A stretch of DNA of 64,000 nt, from assembly GCA_900323505.1 (NCBI GenBank), contig OOIN01000017.1:186001-250000 (forward strand). The letters run 5' to 3'. The notes under the pieces are model-generated. The model was not told the origin of the DNA. It did not search any database and saw nothing but the letters and a program-made list of their open reading frames with translations. The stretch is from Ustilago trichophora. Taxonomy: Eukaryota; Basidiomycota; Ustilaginomycetes; Ustilaginales; Ustilaginaceae. The position numbers and the translations under genes are program-made. Shown here in pieces: positions 29,431 to 40,032 of this stretch (within the stretch, counting starts at the first letter, position 1; every line of letters starts with the position of its first letter).

Positions 29431-30534
29431 ATGTCGCTGTTCTCGTGCACATTCTTAAGCCTTGGATTTTTCCTCTTGATGGCGAGCATACAGGTGTTAG
29501 CCATGGATGATCCCAATAATCCCAACAATCCCAAGAATGTGTGGATTCCTACATCGCATCTCGTTCCCTTCGACCAAAGGCCCACCATTGACCTCAATGC
29601 TCTGCCTGAGCACAACGTCCCGATCCCTGAGTCGCTTGTGTATCAGGGCCGAGAGACGGCTGATTCCAGCTCTGAATCACATCCCATTACGCCCGACTCA
29701 TCCTCTGGGACACAAGAAAGAGGTGCAGATCCAAATGATTGGCCCAGCATACTGTACCCAAAGACAGGAGCACCGGACCAAACTATCCCCGGCAGCAGCA
29801 GCAGCAGGATTGTGCCAGCCATTCAGGATCGCCACGATATTCCGCTGATCACTCTCCAACCCGATTCTCGCAGGTTCAGAAGCGTGGAGTACCCGCTCTG
29901 GTCACCAGAGCTTCAACACCTTTATGCAGACGACGGCTCGGAGCCTGCTGACTTTCTCGAGCGAAGCCCAAAAGCTAGTGCGACCAACAGGAGGTTCTAT
30001 CTCGAAGTCAAGCCGGTAAGGTTCTACCCAGACCCAAAGCTCTTGACTCCTATACAAAACGCAATCTTAGAGAGGCTCCGCTTTCTAGATATCCCTATTG
30101 GGAATCCTAATCCTCTGAACGAGCATTTCTTCCATGGGCAATGGCTTTTACCTCCTCTCGAAATGACACGCAAGGGCCCAGATATGCCTTATGGGGTGCT
30201 TAACTCAGCTCTTGCAAATGTAGTTCAGAAGCGTTTCCGCAAACTTGATAACGGCCCCAGTCCATCAGCTGAACTGTACAGGCTCAATGTTCAGGTAGAA
30301 GGCAAAGTTAGGCACATTCTTGCTGCTACAGCCCCTCCTGGTATACATGGCGATATGCCACCAATTGTTGGCGGCGCAAAAGGCAGTCATTTATATCTAT
30401 TTTACGAATCGAGGACAATCCCAGCAGAACACAAAAACGCATTGGCCATCCTTGGAGGCATGTATCTGCCTTCCGAAGCGAGGGAGAAGCTTCGTGAAAC
30501 CAACTTTATGGCGATCGTTGCTCGACCTGAATAA
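29431..30534 (+). CDS. Family II secreted effector-like protein (367 aa)
   Basis: The start at 29431 opens a signal peptide (MSLFSCTFLSLGFFLLMASI) cleaved before M-D-D-P, as in the neighbour at 27587. The open frame upstream to 29239 has no signal peptide. An Asn/Pro repeat (N-N-P-N-N-P) follows the cleavage site. Conserved blocks: Y-P-L-W-S-P-E-L-Q-H-L-Y, F-Y-P-D-P-K-L-L, G-Q-W-L-L-P-P-L-E, R-H-I-L-A-A-T, L-Y-L-F-Y-E-S and I-L-G-G-M-Y-L-P. No cysteine in the mature part. Intronless; likely a recent tandem duplicate of 27587-28726 or the reverse. Confidence 0.87.
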   Translation: MSLFSCTFLSLGFFLLMASIQVLAMDDPNNPNNPKNVWIPTSHLVPFDQRPTIDLNALPEHNVPIPESLVYQGRETADSSSESHPITPDSSSGTQERGADPNDWPSILYPKTGAPDQTIPGSSSSRIVPAIQDRHDIPLITLQPDSRRFRSVEYPLWSPELQHLYADDGSEPADFLERSPKASATNRRFYLEVKPVRFYPDPKLLTPIQNAILERLRFLDIPIGNPNPLNEHFFHGQWLLPPLEMTRKGPDMPYGVLNSALANVVQKRFRKLDNGPSPSAELYRLNVQVEGKVRHILAATAPPGIHGDMPPIVGGAKGSHLYLFYESRTIPAEHKNALAILGGMYLPSEAREKLRETNFMAIVARPE

Positions 30535-31510
30535 GGTGAGAAGGGAGCGCACACCAGCTCAAAGGGTACGATCCTTGCTTCTGTTGCCAGCTGCGAGAAC
30601 CTGTCCTCTACTTACCATGTACGTCCCGAATCTAATGCCTTTCTGCCGAAAGGTACGCTTGAGCTTGATCCTATCCAAGAGGCTGATTACATGTGCAAAC
30701 AGTGGAGAAAATCTGACTTTGTCATTCTTCAGAGAAAGTAGGAAACATTCGCACACTGTAGCCGTTGACAGATCTTTGAGGCTGCGACAATTCGGTACTT
30801 CATGAGTGGATAAAGCACATGTCGTATAGAACGGCAGCACGAACGTAGGAAACAACGCGACAAGATGAAAAGCCTCGGTCGCGTCAGCCAGTCCACACTT
30901 CAGCTGCGGATCTCAGACGAGCATCGCCTGGTCATGATCCCGGTGTAAAAGCTTGTACTCTTGACGGCTGAGCACCGGATTCACCTGCACGGGACCAAAC
31001 GCGTGATATGACCGAAGTCATGCTGATTGATGAGGAGGCTTACATTGATCGTCCGCACGGTCGCATCTCCGACGAGAACTCAACGCCAAGGGGTCAAGTG
31101 AGTGGCCCAACGCGATTCTTCTCACAAGCGGTTGGTCGTTTTGAAGCGTTTCGTTGAATCAGTCTGTGCTAGGTCATAGAGCTTGGAGTTTGCAAGTGCA
31201 ACTCAACGAGCTGCTTTGCCGATGTTGAGCATTTCGATTTCACAATCCACTTAAAGGGCTTACACATCCTTCCCACTGCGGTCTGGAGGCTCGAAGCCTC
31301 AGTAGTTGTCACGTCGCCCAAGTCGTAAGTTGCATGCACTGTCCCCGCTGCGCCCTACTGCGTTTACGGTACCACTCTTTGCGAATTATGAAGGAAAACG
31401 ATGCTCTAAAAGCGCTTGTAAGACGTCGTCGCCACCCGCTGAGAAATGATTTTGCCACAGAGTCGTGCAAAGCTCGAAGATCCTCCTGATGAACAGTATC
31501 TTTGCACTCG
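30535..31510. other. Intergenic, nothing recognised
   Basis: No gene, remnant or repeat was identified before the family B element. Confidence 0.4.
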
Positions 31511-31824
31511 TAACTCGTGCGACAGGGGGACAGCGTCTGGGCAAGCCGAGCTCACCTTGCCACGTCACCCACTTACTTGTTCCTCCATGTCTCTCGTCTT
31601 GATTTTTTTTTTCCTTTATTGCCACCATCTTTTCATCTTTCGCGCTAGGCACGGCCTGACGATCTCGGCCATTCTTTCCCTACCCTGTACTCCATCCCTT
31701 AGTTCGTGTCGCTCGCCCTCTGCGTTCGACCAGCCCCCTCACGGCAGGCCGAGAGCCTCATCGAGCTTCATGCCTCACTGGTCTGGCCGCAATCTTCAAC
31801 AGTTTTTACATGCTCAGCCGGGAT
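31511..31824 (+). mobile_element. Solo split-direct-repeat element, family B
   Basis: Starts AACTCGTGCGACAGG and ends GCTCAGCCGGGAT. It ends 118 bp upstream of the ATG at 31943, so it occupies the expected promoter or 5' untranslated region of that gene. Confidence 0.78.
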
Positions 31825-31942
31825 TGATCCTTTTCCTCTCAGGACATTTCTGAAGGCTGAACAACTTCTAACTTCTTGGCTGAAGTTTCAGCCATCGCAA
31901 CTCTACCAATTACTTCCACACTCACTCTCCTTGTTACCGAAG

Positions 31943-33058
31943 ATGAAGCTCTGTCGACTGCATTTGGCCAACGCCTGCATCATGGTCTTGATGGCCAACC
32001 ATGCTCGAGCTACGAATGGCGATCGGGGGAAACTCTCTTTTCGGGACTCTCTGATGCCCGTTTGGTGGCGAAACCCCAAATATACGCCCGATCCAAATCA
32101 CTGGAACGCACCTCCGACACAGGTCTTGGACGACGGGAAACGAGTGGAAATCTCTGGAGATACACAGCTTCCTAGCTCCATTGAGGTCGGTACGCACTCC
32201 AGTTTGCCGATGCGTGAAGGCATGAGACGGGGTCCCCCATTGTATGATGTCGTTCCAACTCTTCCAGCTCTGCCTTGGCATCCCATTGAGACGGTTGAAT
32301 CGTCAAGCCGAGAGCCTCCAGTACAACGTTTTCAAATTCCTGCATTCAAGCATGGCGGAAAATCGATGGGCCCCTATGTCATTGGTAAACCACACTTCGA
32401 GCCAAAACCATATCCAATCCGGATTTCCGTCTTTCAGCATCTCTACGAACTGATTGAACCCGAGTCCAAAGATTTCGAGACGTTCGTGCTCCGGTCAGGT
32501 CAGCTTAGGCCGTGGAAGCAGCTCGGCACTTCTGGTAACCTTTTCTACCCTGAGCCTGAACGGTTGGGCACGATTCAGCACACTATCTGGTCGTATCTCG
32601 AGCATTCTAAGCTCAAGCCCAAGTTGGTGGCACCTTATTCGAATTTGCCTCTGTATGAGGGAGAGTGGTTATGGCCATCTACCGAGCTTGCATCGAACAT
32701 GTTCTCGACGAACCAAGGGAGGCTCCAGATGCCCGCGTTTCAATTGGAACGACTGCGCAGAATAATCTCGGAATATCTGCGAGAGCTCGACTCGAAGGGA
32801 GAGAGGCTGCACCATATGGAGATCCAAACTTCAGGAGGGCCAAGGCACATTTTAGCGGTACAAGTACCTGCATCAAGGTTCGTTCCTGAACTTCCAGGTT
32901 CAGACTCTGAACTGTGGACCTTCTGGGAAGGCGTGCGCTTCAGGAGTCTTAATATGGCCTTCATTGGGGCTTCATTCTTCCCATCCGAGACCAAGGACAT
33001 TCTTCTCGCGGAAGGAGCCATCAAGCCAGCCTTCGCAGCACTTAGAGACTTCAGATAG
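31943..33058 (+). CDS. Family II secreted effector-like protein (371 aa)
   Basis: The start at 31943 gives a signal peptide (MKLCRLHLANACIMVLMANH, cleavage near A-R-A|T-N-G). The frame upstream to 31706 is inside the mobile element. A Trp-rich, Pro-rich linker leads to the conserved region: M-G-P-Y-V-I-G, Y-P-I-R, F-Y-P-E-P-E-R-L-G-T-I-Q, G-E-W-L-W-P-S-T, R-H-I-L-A-V-Q, L-W-T-F-W-E-G, F-I-G-A-S-F-F-P and I-K-P-A-F. No cysteine outside the signal peptide. It lies between two inversely oriented family B elements (31511-31824 and 33553-33878). Intronless. Confidence 0.87.
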   Translation: MKLCRLHLANACIMVLMANHARATNGDRGKLSFRDSLMPVWWRNPKYTPDPNHWNAPPTQVLDDGKRVEISGDTQLPSSIEVGTHSSLPMREGMRRGPPLYDVVPTLPALPWHPIETVESSSREPPVQRFQIPAFKHGGKSMGPYVIGKPHFEPKPYPIRISVFQHLYELIEPESKDFETFVLRSGQLRPWKQLGTSGNLFYPEPERLGTIQHTIWSYLEHSKLKPKLVAPYSNLPLYEGEWLWPSTELASNMFSTNQGRLQMPAFQLERLRRIISEYLRELDSKGERLHHMEIQTSGGPRHILAVQVPASRFVPELPGSDSELWTFWEGVRFRSLNMAFIGASFFPSETKDILLAEGAIKPAFAALRDFR

Positions 33059-33552
33059 CTCAAGTCCTTGCCATGCCTAAATGTTACATCAGAGGCACTT
33101 GCGTCACTCAATCATGCCACTCTTTGCCGTAAATACATTGATCCATTTGTATAGCTCAGATACCCTGAAACGAACCTGATCGGAAACAGTCAGAAGTTCT
33201 CATTTTCAAGCGCTATCAGGTCAATGAGGGCAAAATTAGCTCGGAGTCTTTACAGTGAGCAAAGTAAAGAAACGAATGGACTTGATCGTCCCGATTTGTG
33301 TTCTTGAGACTTCGGGTGGGAACGTAACAAGTATCTTCATGATGTCAAGAAGGACCTGGCAGGGCGAACAGCATGCAAATGGGACGAGTGGCAGCATGGC
33401 TTCAGGCTAGAACATGCATCATACGAGCATCCAATTGAGGCTGGGCCCCGTTGAATGTGAGCTAGACCACGGTCAGACGCTGGACGAGGGAGAATAGGCA
33501 AGAATCAGCTCACTTACTGAGGTCTCCACACAGTTGGTGCAGAGTCACTGTA
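33059..33552. other. Intergenic, nothing recognised
   Basis: No coding or repeat signal was seen before the family B element. Confidence 0.4.
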
Positions 33553-33878
33553 ATCCCGGCTGAACTTTGCTTGCCTGAGAAGTAGAGACAAAATCATTTG
33601 GCTGAGTGGGACAACTTTATTGCGGCTGAATCAGTGAGGCCTGAAGCTCGATGAGGCTCCCAGCGCGCCCGAAAGGGGCCTGTCGAGCGCAGATGGCGAG
33701 CGACGAGGACAAAGAGAGGGCAAACAGGGTGGGAAAGAACAACTGAGTTGGCTAGGTCTCGCCTAGCGAGAGGTAAGGAGATGATGGTACTAAAGAAGAA
33801 TAGGATGATAGGCACAATGAAGTGGGCTATGTGGCAAGCACTGCTTTCCCAGACGCTCTCGCCCTGTCGCACGGTTTG
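33553..33878 (-). mobile_element. Solo split-direct-repeat element, family B
   Basis: Starts ATCCCGGCTGAAC and ends CTGTCGCACGGTTTG. It is inverted relative to the copy at 31511-31824. Good agreement with 1049-1368 along its whole length. Confidence 0.78.
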
Positions 33879-34542
33879 CAGGCAACAGGTTAATGAGCTC
33901 GTGCAAGCGCGATGTTCGATTGGTGCAGTCGAGACGAGGCGCGAGGTCGACATGCGACCTGCAAAGGGATGTTCACGCAGAGATATTGTGTGAGAATAAA
34001 CAAAAATGATTGCCTAGAGAAAGAGATATATGAGCAAAGGCTGCGGGTGAGGGGTAGATTTCCACCACATTCAGTCACACCTGCACCCACCCTGTCATCT
34101 CAACAGCCTCTCAATGCAGTCAACTCACAATCCTGCAGCTTGGGGAAAAAATTGGCTCCTTGCAACAGCAGAAATGAGCTAAAGTAGTCACCGGCAACCG
34201 CTCTTGAGTGACGACAAAGGTCAATTGCTGCTTGTGTCGCATCTGTCATGTCTTGAATGTGACCATCGCAACTTGGTGGGTCCTGTGAAAGTTCAACTCT
34301 GGCCCAGACAACATGCACAGCCGTTGAGCCATCTTCGGCTGCATAGTCCCGCATCGACTACACAATCGCCCCTGATTTGTTTGCATGAGTTGAAATCCTA
34401 AAGTCGTACCACTGCCTTGTGCATATATAGCCTCGATTAGAGCTTCTCTGGTTTTGTTTTTCTTTCTTGTCTTCCATCACATCACAGGCTTTGCTGTGAC
34501 GAAGGGATCGTCAAGAAGATTTAGACATTAATCCTAGACGAA
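33879..34542. other. Upstream region of 34543, duplicated with that of the next gene
   Basis: About 34038-34140 (GGCTGCGGGTGAG, TTCAGTC.CACCTGCA, CTGCAGCTT) recurs at about 36182-36270 upstream of the next gene. TATATA at 34424-34429 lies 114 nt before the ATG. Confidence 0.5.
34424..34429 (+). promoter_or_regulatory. TATA box of the 34543 gene
   Basis: TATATA within GCATATATAGCC, 114 nt upstream of the start codon. Confidence 0.5.
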
Positions 34543-35574
34543 ATGACGTCGATCGGCCCTTTCGTACTCCTCGTCGTCGTACTAATGACAACTTTGACTT
34601 TTGGGATGGATGAAGAGCCGCCTGGAACATCCAATCCTGCGAAAGAGATCTACACAGAGCACGGCTGGATTCCCGAGCACGAATTACTTCCCGTGGCATG
34701 GTCGCAGTCTTTAGACGGGGTACAGGCCAGTCCTGGGTCCGTGTCTCCGTCTCACCCCCAGGCCGCAGCATTGCCAGCAGGACAAGCAAGACAATCCGTC
34801 TTGGGTCGTGTCGGACCCTCTACTTCGAGCTCGTTGTATCCAATGCTGAACAGTCAGGCAGAGCATCCCGCACCCTACTACCATATCCCTGCCTTCGAGC
34901 AACATCCAGGAGGACGAATGTGGGGTCCATACACCGTGGGCGAAGAAAGGTTCAGCCCAAAAACGTATCCTTTGGACATACCGGCCTTCGAGCATCTCTA
35001 CAACAGTCGTGACATCCAGTTTCAAGACTTTGAGCATCTTTACCAGCAAGGACACTTCAGGACTTCAGGAACTTCTTTTCGCCCCGATCCCCTCGCGCTA
35101 GAAGCCATTCGCCAAAAAATTTGGACATCCTTGAGGGAGAAACAGAAGCTCGAGCCAGGTATCGTTAGAGCCGATACCGGATTGCGAGAGGGCGAATACC
35201 TTTGGCCACCTGTCCATCCGACTGGTGTCGACAGAAAGTTGGACATGCCAAGTGGCAAACTACTCTCTAAACTTCGAGCGGCGATCACGAATCGTTTGAG
35301 GACCCATAACCACCAGTTCCAAATACTGTACCACATTCAGGTTCCAGTCAAAGACGAGACCAGGCATTTTCTGATGTTCTCTCCAAAGACGTGGAACGTT
35401 GTCAATCACTGGGCCGAAGAAGGTGGTCCCCGTCCATGGGCTTTCTTTGAAAGCTATAAGCACACGGCTTCCGGATCCGGCGACCGCTTGGCTCTCGCAG
35501 GCCTGACCTTTCTTCCTCATCATTCTGACATTTACCTCCGCGAAGCTGGCATCATCACCCCCGCCTTTATATAA
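34543..35574 (+). CDS. Family II secreted effector-like protein (343 aa)
   Basis: Signal peptide MTSIGPFVLLVVVLMTTLTF followed by M-D-E-E-P-P-G-T-S-N-P, nearly the same as the 36629 gene (M-D-E-E-P-Q-G-S-S-N-P). Conserved blocks: W-G-P-Y-T-V-G, Y-P-L-D-I-P-A-F-E-H-L-Y, F-R-P-D-P-L-A-L-E-A-I, G-E-Y-L-W-P-P-V, R-H-F-L-M-F, W-A-F-F-E-S, L-A-G-L-T-F-L-P and a final I-T-P-A-F-I. The whole protein has no cysteine. Upstream DNA is also shared with 36629, so gene and promoter were duplicated together. Intronless. Confidence 0.88.
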   Translation: MTSIGPFVLLVVVLMTTLTFGMDEEPPGTSNPAKEIYTEHGWIPEHELLPVAWSQSLDGVQASPGSVSPSHPQAAALPAGQARQSVLGRVGPSTSSSLYPMLNSQAEHPAPYYHIPAFEQHPGGRMWGPYTVGEERFSPKTYPLDIPAFEHLYNSRDIQFQDFEHLYQQGHFRTSGTSFRPDPLALEAIRQKIWTSLREKQKLEPGIVRADTGLREGEYLWPPVHPTGVDRKLDMPSGKLLSKLRAAITNRLRTHNHQFQILYHIQVPVKDETRHFLMFSPKTWNVVNHWAEEGGPRPWAFFESYKHTASGSGDRLALAGLTFLPHHSDIYLREAGIITPAFI

Positions 35575-36628
35575 GCTTTACACCCCTGAAGAATCAGCAA
35601 GCATTTCAATTGTCGACGATCCTATCAATCACACGCAACCGTTTGTCGTGGTGGTGAATATACAGCGTTGTCCTTGCATTCTGTCCGCAGCCTGTTCACT
35701 TCTCATCACAGTTTTGCCTTCATAATATGAAGACGTCCATTGTTACGTTCCCTGACGACAAAAGTTAATGCAAAATCGGTCGTATTCTGTGTCCTTCCTC
35801 TCGATGATCTCAAGCAATTTGTATGAAGCTCTAGATTTCAGGATTTGATTTGAATCTTTACCCAAAGCGCTTCGGTGAGAATTTTGCATTTGGCAAAAGC
35901 GTGGTAGTTTTTCCACGCCAAGCTATGGCTTGTCTTCAGTTCAGTATAGCCAATAACCGAGCTCGAATCCCACACTTCATCAAGCAATGTGTCCGGACCA
36001 TGTGGGTACCTGTCAGCGTTGCTTGGGTTAGGTAAGGCAAAACCAAGCATTTGAAGCAGACGCAATAGTTTACACACCTTCATTTTAGCCGTTGAATTCA
36101 CTTCCCAGTCTGGCCGCCGAGCTTGAGAACCAGGCCCACCAGCGTTGCCCATCGTCACATTTAACTTTAGAGATGAACGAAGGCTGCGGGTGAGCGGTGA
36201 GTTCCCATTCAGTCCCACCTGCAGCCATCTCATCCTCCTCCTAGTGTGGTGAATCAAGACTTCTGCAGCTTTGCGAGAACGAAGCGGACTGGTCACCGCC
36301 AACTGTTGTATTAGGGCGAAACTGGATTACTTCATGCATTGCCTCCGTCTTGTGCGCAATGAGGCAACCGCAATCCTGTGCCAGCCTGACTGCGACCACA
36401 CATGACGCGCGTTTATTAAGGTATAGACTGAAGACTTCCATGCAACCTGCAGCATAGCAGTCGCTGTTTAGACTTTGAGCCACGCTTCCGGCAGCCCCAC
36501 CCCTGAGTGTCGTACAAATAGTTTCGTTTGGAGCTATATCTGATGGCCTCCTTCTCTTTCATTAGAATCGCACTTTTCGCTGTGATTAAAGCAGCATCGC
36601 GATGACCTGGATACTAAGCCTAGGCAAG
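35575..36628. other. Intergenic, duplicated promoter segment
   Basis: The block at 36182-36270 repeats 34038-34140. The open frame in front of the next gene begins at 36602, 27 nt before the preferred ATG. Confidence 0.45.
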
Positions 36629-37804
36629 ATGAGATCAATCGGCCCCAGTGCTCTCTTCATTGTCGTACTAACCGCAACTTTCGCTGTGGCGATGGATGAA
36701 GAGCCGCAGGGAAGCTCCAATCCCGAGCCACGTGTCTACACACAGGCAGTCTTCATTCCGGAACACCATTTTTACCCAGTGCAAGAGTCGGATGCCGCCT
36801 ATGGAGGAGAACCTGGATGGGAGCTGCGCCGCACCGCACCTACACGTTCTAACAGGCTTATTGGAATTCTACCGGACTTGCTTCGAAATGAAGCCGAAGA
36901 CCACGGGGCCGATTTGCATAGGATGTCTCTGTCTTACCCCTCAAGCTCGGCATTCCCAGCGAATCAAGCACCTCGCCCCAATCTTGCGAGTAGTTGGCAG
37001 CCTGGTCAGGGTTTTTCCTCTAGCGTGCCGGACCGAACCACTACTCCCAGGCAGCCTGATCATCCCGGCAGTAGCTACCAGGCTTCTGACATTCGGCAAC
37101 CCCTAGAGCAGCAGCAAGGGAGGGCATACACCCTTGGCTCAGACAAATTTAGCATGCATACGTATCCATTGGACTTGCCGGCTTTCAAACACCTCTACAA
37201 TGACGGAGCCTCGTTCGAAAATTTCGAGGATCATTTCGATGGAAGGCAGCTCCTTACTCGCGGCACTCTCTTTAGACCCGACCCCGAGGTTCTTCGTGCA
37301 ATTCAGCACAAGATCTGGCAGCAATTGGCAAAAAGCGGTATTCAAACTAAGCCGGTCGATGCAGCTATCTCATTGCACGAAGGCGAATATCTTTGGCCAC
37401 CTGTGGAGGCGTTGCATCCCTTCGTGGATCGACTGGGAATCTCATCCCACACGCCTGTTAGAAAAATGCGAGCTGAAATCACACACCGGCTCCTAATACA
37501 TTCCGTGGAAGAGCCGAGACTGTTTCGCATGGACGTACAGGTGGGTAGGGACACTAGACACATCCTGACGTTCCCTGTCAGGCATGCAGAATTTGACGAC
37601 GGCCTGTTAGCGGCACCAGGCTCAAAGCCCTGGCTATTCTACGAAGGTGTCATGCACGACGGGACGGGGATACCAAGTCATAAAATATTTCGATTGGCTG
37701 TACTAGGCTCTACGTACCTTCCTCAAGGTACAGATGCGGACCTGCGAGCAGCTGGCATCCTCAAGGTCGCCTTTCTGAGTGCCGCACAAGCTCCCCTTCA
37801 TTAG
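36629..37804 (+). CDS. Family II secreted effector-like protein (391 aa)
   Basis: The ATG at 36629 (MRSIGPSALFIVVLTATFAV) matches the paralogue's start at 34543 and begins the signal peptide. An ATG nine codons earlier (36602) is possible. After M-D-E-E-P comes a long Ser/Pro/Gln-rich linker (~80-165), then Y-P-L-D-L-P-A-F-K-H-L-Y, F-R-P-D-P-E-V-L-R-A-I-Q, G-E-Y-L-W-P-P-V, R-H-I-L-T-F-P-V, W-L-F-Y-E-G and V-L-G-S-T-Y-L-P. No cysteine. A solo LTR begins 36 bp after the stop and may supply the 3' end. Intronless. Confidence 0.88.
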   Translation: MRSIGPSALFIVVLTATFAVAMDEEPQGSSNPEPRVYTQAVFIPEHHFYPVQESDAAYGGEPGWELRRTAPTRSNRLIGILPDLLRNEAEDHGADLHRMSLSYPSSSAFPANQAPRPNLASSWQPGQGFSSSVPDRTTTPRQPDHPGSSYQASDIRQPLEQQQGRAYTLGSDKFSMHTYPLDLPAFKHLYNDGASFENFEDHFDGRQLLTRGTLFRPDPEVLRAIQHKIWQQLAKSGIQTKPVDAAISLHEGEYLWPPVEALHPFVDRLGISSHTPVRKMRAEITHRLLIHSVEEPRLFRMDVQVGRDTRHILTFPVRHAEFDDGLLAAPGSKPWLFYEGVMHDGTGIPSHKIFRLAVLGSTYLPQGTDADLRAAGILKVAFLSAAQAPLH

Positions 37805-37840
37805 ATTATCAACAAGACGCATTCTTTCAACCGTCTAAAG

Positions 37841-38152
37841 TGTTGGAGGCCTGTATGCCATATCGGCTCGACACGCCGATCCAGCATATATGGTACCGGC
37901 ATGCTGGATATGCCCGGTACCCGAAGAAGCGACAGGGGCCCACGCCCTGTCTGCATGTCCCGTGTCTCGTCTTTCACAGGGTAGTTCGCACAAAACAAAA
38001 GTAGTTTGTCAGTTCCGTTGTCCCTGTGTTCAGTACCATCATCACTGTCTTTACTTACTGCTCCGTCACTGTCGAGGAATACAAACCTGCGTTCTACCAA
38101 AAACCAGCGTATATGCGACCAACCGGCCACCTATGCCACCATCAGACCAACA
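37841..38152 (+). mobile_element. Solo LTR with 5-bp target duplication TAAAG
   Basis: 312 bp from TGTTGGAGG to GACCAACA, flanked exactly by TAAAG at 37836-37840 and 38153-38157. Same family and orientation as 24493-24799. Confidence 0.9.
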
Positions 38153-38955
38153 TAAAGTTCCGCTGACTCTCTCTCACCAGATCTCAATGGTACATTCGAC
38201 ACAGATCGCAGAGCCTCTTTTGGATTCCGCTCGCAATCTGTTCGCACGTCAACCGCTTTTCTGTGCTTCCAAATGTGCTTAGAAGCGGCCCCCGTTGAGA
38301 CAGAGAACAGAGCCTGGTTCGACCCTTATTGGGGCCTACTGCCCTCGAATTAGCTGGTCAAAGTTGGCGTCTTAAAGGTTGCAAAACGTGCTATGCCTGG
38401 CTTTCGACCGTGATGTTCATCTGTCGCCTACCAGAGATTTCGACTTCTTGGGAAGGCCGAAACGAATCTCTAGAGATCACTTTCCACTTGCAAAGGCTCA
38501 TATCGACAAGCACGAGATCACCTTTAGCAGGCTACGCTTTGTCTGCATTCGTCGCACCAAATCTGCGTTGTCTCAAGCAGCTAGTCCCACTTTCACACGC
38601 CACATTTCTCAGCTTGAAAGCGTCATTTTGTGAGAGTTCATAGATTTCTGGTCGGTTGTTGACCTTGAGCGGAAATAAAGGCTCAGACGGGTCGTCTCTT
38701 CCAGAATCTGAGCGACAGTCCCTGCAGTTTTCAAAGATGGCCGCAAACACATCGAACTCGACCTGGCTGATGAGACGAAGAAGTCGATAACCGGTTACAG
38801 CCGTCAATTTATAGACTGTGCGAGCTCAAGGTAACAATCATAGTTAGCAAGTGACCGCTACGCTAGCTCGAATACTTGCTCCGTAAGTACATAAAAGCTA
38901 GACAGACCGCTTCTTCTTCTTCTTTCCTTCCGCTATACCATTTCTCTCAGCCAAA
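38153..38955. other. Intergenic, nothing recognised
   Basis: A plus-strand frame at 38379-38633 has no signal peptide and no family blocks. CATAAAAGC at about 38889-38897 is a TATA-like element 60 nt before the next gene. Confidence 0.4.
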
Positions 38956-40032
38956 ATGAAGACTGGGAAAAGACTCCTTTCTTACTCGGCACTCTTGCTG
39001 TCTCTGTCAGCTTTCTGCGCTCGAGCTCCCAACGTCCCACCGCAAGGACATTTGCCGACCGACTATAAGATCGCCGCTATGCCCTTGCAGCTCCCTGAGC
39101 CTGCCTCTCAGCCTTCAAGTCCGCCTTCCCTCGTACGTCAGACACCCGACACGAGGCCGTTCCAATTCTCAACACAAGATAACGAGCAGTTCCAGGAAGC
39201 CGGACCCTCAAACTTGATACACTTTGGTCCGCAGGTATCGAGTCCAGTTCACTATCCATGGCCTCCGGGATACATCCCTTGGACCCTTGTAGAACCATCT
39301 GGATTCGGTGGAACGGCTCTCTCGGCGCCACGCTGGCACATTGATAAGTTTTTGGCGGACGACGGGAGATGGTATGGTCCCTTGAAGATCAACATGCCAA
39401 AATTCCAAGGGAAGAGATATCCTTTGAACATGCCACTTTTTCGGCACCTCTATCGACGAGAAGACTGGAGACCAGCAAATTTTGAAGACTTCATCGCCGA
39501 CGGCAAGGTCTTTGGCTTCAATTATCCGGTCTTTCGACCAGAGCCACACATCTTGTCCCAAACTGAAGCCACAATCAGGGCAAGAATCCTTGGAACTGGG
39601 GGAAACCTGTTTCGTGTTTCGTTGGACTTGTTTCAAGGCCAATTCGCATGGCCACCCGTTGAAGTCCGACCCCATGAGGCTGCGCTACAAATGCCGCGTT
39701 TTCTCCAGCATACTTTCCGCAATGAGGTTCTGGAACAGTTTTCCACCCACCAATCCCCTCTGCCAAACTTCTTTCACCTTCGGGTCGGAACAGGTCAAGG
39801 CCTACGTCACATTTTGATGACACAGACGCTCATGCCAGACAGCACTGACTTGGGAGACGCCTTTGTCCATTCAGACCTCTATCTCTTTCACGAAGGTATG
39901 GTGAGCATGGAGGGTACACCGAGGATGGTCTTGCTTGGTGGAATGTTTCTTCCGAAACTCGCCTTGTATCATCTGCGTTCAGCTGGAGATCTGCGAGTCG
40001 CATTCCCTAACGTATTCGGTGGCTTTCATTAA
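38956..40032 (+). CDS. Family II secreted effector-like protein (358 aa)
   Basis: Signal peptide MKTGKRLLSYSALLLSLSAF with cleavage near A-R-A|P-N-V. The Pro-rich N-terminal half (~25-125) is unlike other copies. Conserved region: W-Y-G-P-L-K, Y-P-L-N-M-P-L-F-R-H-L-Y, F-R-P-E-P-H-I-L, G-Q-F-A-W-P-P-V-E, R-H-I-L-M-T-Q, L-Y-L-F-H-E-G and L-L-G-G-M-F-L-P. No cysteine after the signal peptide. It begins a right-hand subgroup with 43123 and 45272 that shares H-I-(L/M)-M and G-G-M-F-L-P. Intronless. Confidence 0.88.
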   Translation: MKTGKRLLSYSALLLSLSAFCARAPNVPPQGHLPTDYKIAAMPLQLPEPASQPSSPPSLVRQTPDTRPFQFSTQDNEQFQEAGPSNLIHFGPQVSSPVHYPWPPGYIPWTLVEPSGFGGTALSAPRWHIDKFLADDGRWYGPLKINMPKFQGKRYPLNMPLFRHLYRREDWRPANFEDFIADGKVFGFNYPVFRPEPHILSQTEATIRARILGTGGNLFRVSLDLFQGQFAWPPVEVRPHEAALQMPRFLQHTFRNEVLEQFSTHQSPLPNFFHLRVGTGQGLRHILMTQTLMPDSTDLGDAFVHSDLYLFHEGMVSMEGTPRMVLLGGMFLPKLALYHLRSAGDLRVAFPNVFGGFH

